A stretch of DNA of 31,203 nucleotides from Acanthaster planci (taxonomy: Eukaryota; Echinodermata; Asteroidea; Valvatida; Acanthasteridae), in assembly GCF_001949145.1 (NCBI RefSeq), contig NW_019091402.1, positions 2,411,818 to 2,443,020 on the forward strand, written 5' to 3'. This document shows positions 30,233 to 31,203 of this stretch, piece by piece. The notes beneath the pieces were generated by a model. It did no database searches. It worked only from the letters and a program-made list of their open reading frames with translations, and was not told the origin of the DNA. The stretch's first letter is position 1. Each line of letters starts with the position of its first letter. The translations under genes and the position numbers were made by a program.

Positions 30233-30310
30233 GGGACTGTGGCTCAGTCGATAGAAAGGATTGGGCTAACAATGGCAGGGCCACGGCCAACGGAACCAAG
30301 GCTTTCGTAA
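30233..30310 (+). mobile_element. Decayed tRNA-derived sequence (SINE head or tRNA pseudogene)
   Basis: GTGGCTCAGTCGATAGAAAG resembles a tRNA D-arm and A-box (TGGCTCAGTCG at 30240-30250). It is followed by an anticodon-arm-like TTGGGCTAACAATGGCAGG and a GGTCG-like segment. The expected GGTTCGA B-box is degraded (ACGGAACC). No acceptor stem closes, so it is not a functional tRNA. It is probably the head of an old SINE. Confidence 0.5.
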
Positions 30311-30803
30311 AACTAGGAAAAGGCTTCAATCATCGTGGTGTACACGGTGCCACAACTGGGGGCAACATTTCTGAGGGGGGGGGCACCCGTGGGTGTACAT
30401 TTTTGTCCCAGGAGGCATTGAAACAAATTCATTGTGGCTTGTACACAGGCTGCGTACATTTCAAACCTTTTTTGGGGGGGAGGGGGCACCTGATAGTGGG
30501 GGCAGAGACTCCTACAAGGAGTGAGTGCATCTTCTCTTCAGTGCCCCGTATGCCAGCAAAGAAATAGACCGATTGTGCCTGCTAAAAATGTCACATGACC
30601 TGTTGTGGGTATTACATATCAACAAACACAGCGTCCATCAAAAGAACAGTGTTTCATAAGTATCATATACCAAAAATAAAGCCGATCGTAGGTACCGAAC
30701 TCAGAAAACTGATGTGCTGGGTAGTATAACACCGTAGATCAGATTTACTGTTTATAAGCAACACTAAAAACACACTTTGACATGGGAGAGACACCCAGAA
30801 TAG

Positions 30804-30948
30804 GTCACGTGATTAAGCAAGGTGCAATCGGCCTATTGAGGTCAAAGATCCAGATCATACCAGAGTAAATATGGCGGTTACCCACTACAGGCTGGTCCCC
30901 TTCTCTGCTGACGACACGAAACAAATTTGCCGCCACTCGTAAAAAAAG
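30804..30948 (+). promoter_or_regulatory. E-box and YY1-like start region, plus strand
   Basis: A CACGTG E-box (30806-30811) is followed by AATATGGCGG, which matches the YY1 core AAnATGGCGG and is also an ATG in a good Kozak context. It opens 23 codons (MAVTHYRLVPFSADDTKQIC) before TAA, with a weak donor-like TC|GTAAAA just before that stop. It could be a divergent first exon or chance. Confidence 0.2.
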
Positions 30949-31151
30949 TGACAAGCAGACAAGGAATTTTGGAAGTGATTCCAACCTCGGCATTCCTCAG
31001 ATCAAAAATTCATCGAGTACCCCGTGATAAGTATACCCTACAAAGCCACTAAGTAATATGTCTTCCCTCACAAATGGTAGATCCGGTTGTTATGTATGAG
31101 GCATGATTCATGGCCGTGGAATGTGCGGTGCCTTGAGTCAATGTCACATAC

Positions 31152-31203
31152 CTCTTTTGGGCTGTGCTGAATATCTGGATATTTGATGGATTGTTGAATA
31201 TTC
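31152..31203 (-). CDS. Possible partial upstream exon of the right-edge gene
   Basis: From the window edge to 31152 one minus-strand frame (NIQQSIKYPDIQHSPKE) is open and ends at a donor, AAAGAG|GTATGTG, in phase 0. That phase matches the acceptor of the terminal exon at 29636, so the two could be neighbouring exons with a 1.5-kb intron. Only 52 bases are visible, and the acceptor is outside the window. Confidence 0.35.

Overview
The window looks like eukaryotic nuclear DNA from a marine deuterostome, most likely an echinoderm. This is inferred from AT-rich non-coding DNA, short exons with GT-AG splice sites, tRNA-derived SINEs, several palindromic MITE-like elements, and many copies of AGGCCTA-type words, which I associate with echinoderm genomes. 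No bacterial operons, ribosome-binding sites, CRISPR arrays or rRNA genes are visible. A 149-bp assembly gap (N run) lies at 13251-13399.

The one gene I can rebuild from end to end is on the minus strand, from 25215 down to 15900. Seven exons join with matching splice phases into one 549-residue frame: a signal peptide, one MAM domain, a Thr/Pro/Ser-rich mucin-like stalk, one transmembrane helix with a basic stop-transfer cluster, and a cytoplasmic tail of about 185 residues. The tail has 12 tyrosines, including an NPSY motif, an ITIM-like VLYAAI motif and several YxxPhi motifs. It reads as a type I cell-surface adhesion or signalling receptor. I cannot assign a named ortholog. The middle exons (MAM, stalk, helix, tail) are well supported. 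The signal-peptide exon is a good prediction that depends on splice phase and start context.

At the right edge a second minus-strand gene enters the window. Its terminal coding exon (29636-29436, acidic and Ser-rich, phase 0) is convincing, and a possible upstream exon runs off the end (31203-31152).

The left half (1 to about 14600) has no gene I can name. It holds one clear MITE with a 25-bp perfect terminal inverted repeat (3000-3235), a CRE-containing GC-rich patch (4537-4720), a candidate TATA plus first exon on the minus strand (8257-8010), a GC-rich patch with an open frame and a strong donor (10430-10640), and an unrecognised open frame (2595-2365). The remainder is AT-rich DNA without recognisable coding content.

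The receptor introns are rich in repeats: a foldback element in intron 2, a TA-flanked MITE carrying nine GGTGTTA/TAACACC motifs and a GGTTGGG-rich tract in intron 3, a GC-rich inverted repeat in intron 4, and a long hairpin just past the transmembrane exon in intron 6. Two SINE copies share a 3' module (27425-27725 and 22386-22476), and a decayed tRNA-like sequence lies near 30233.
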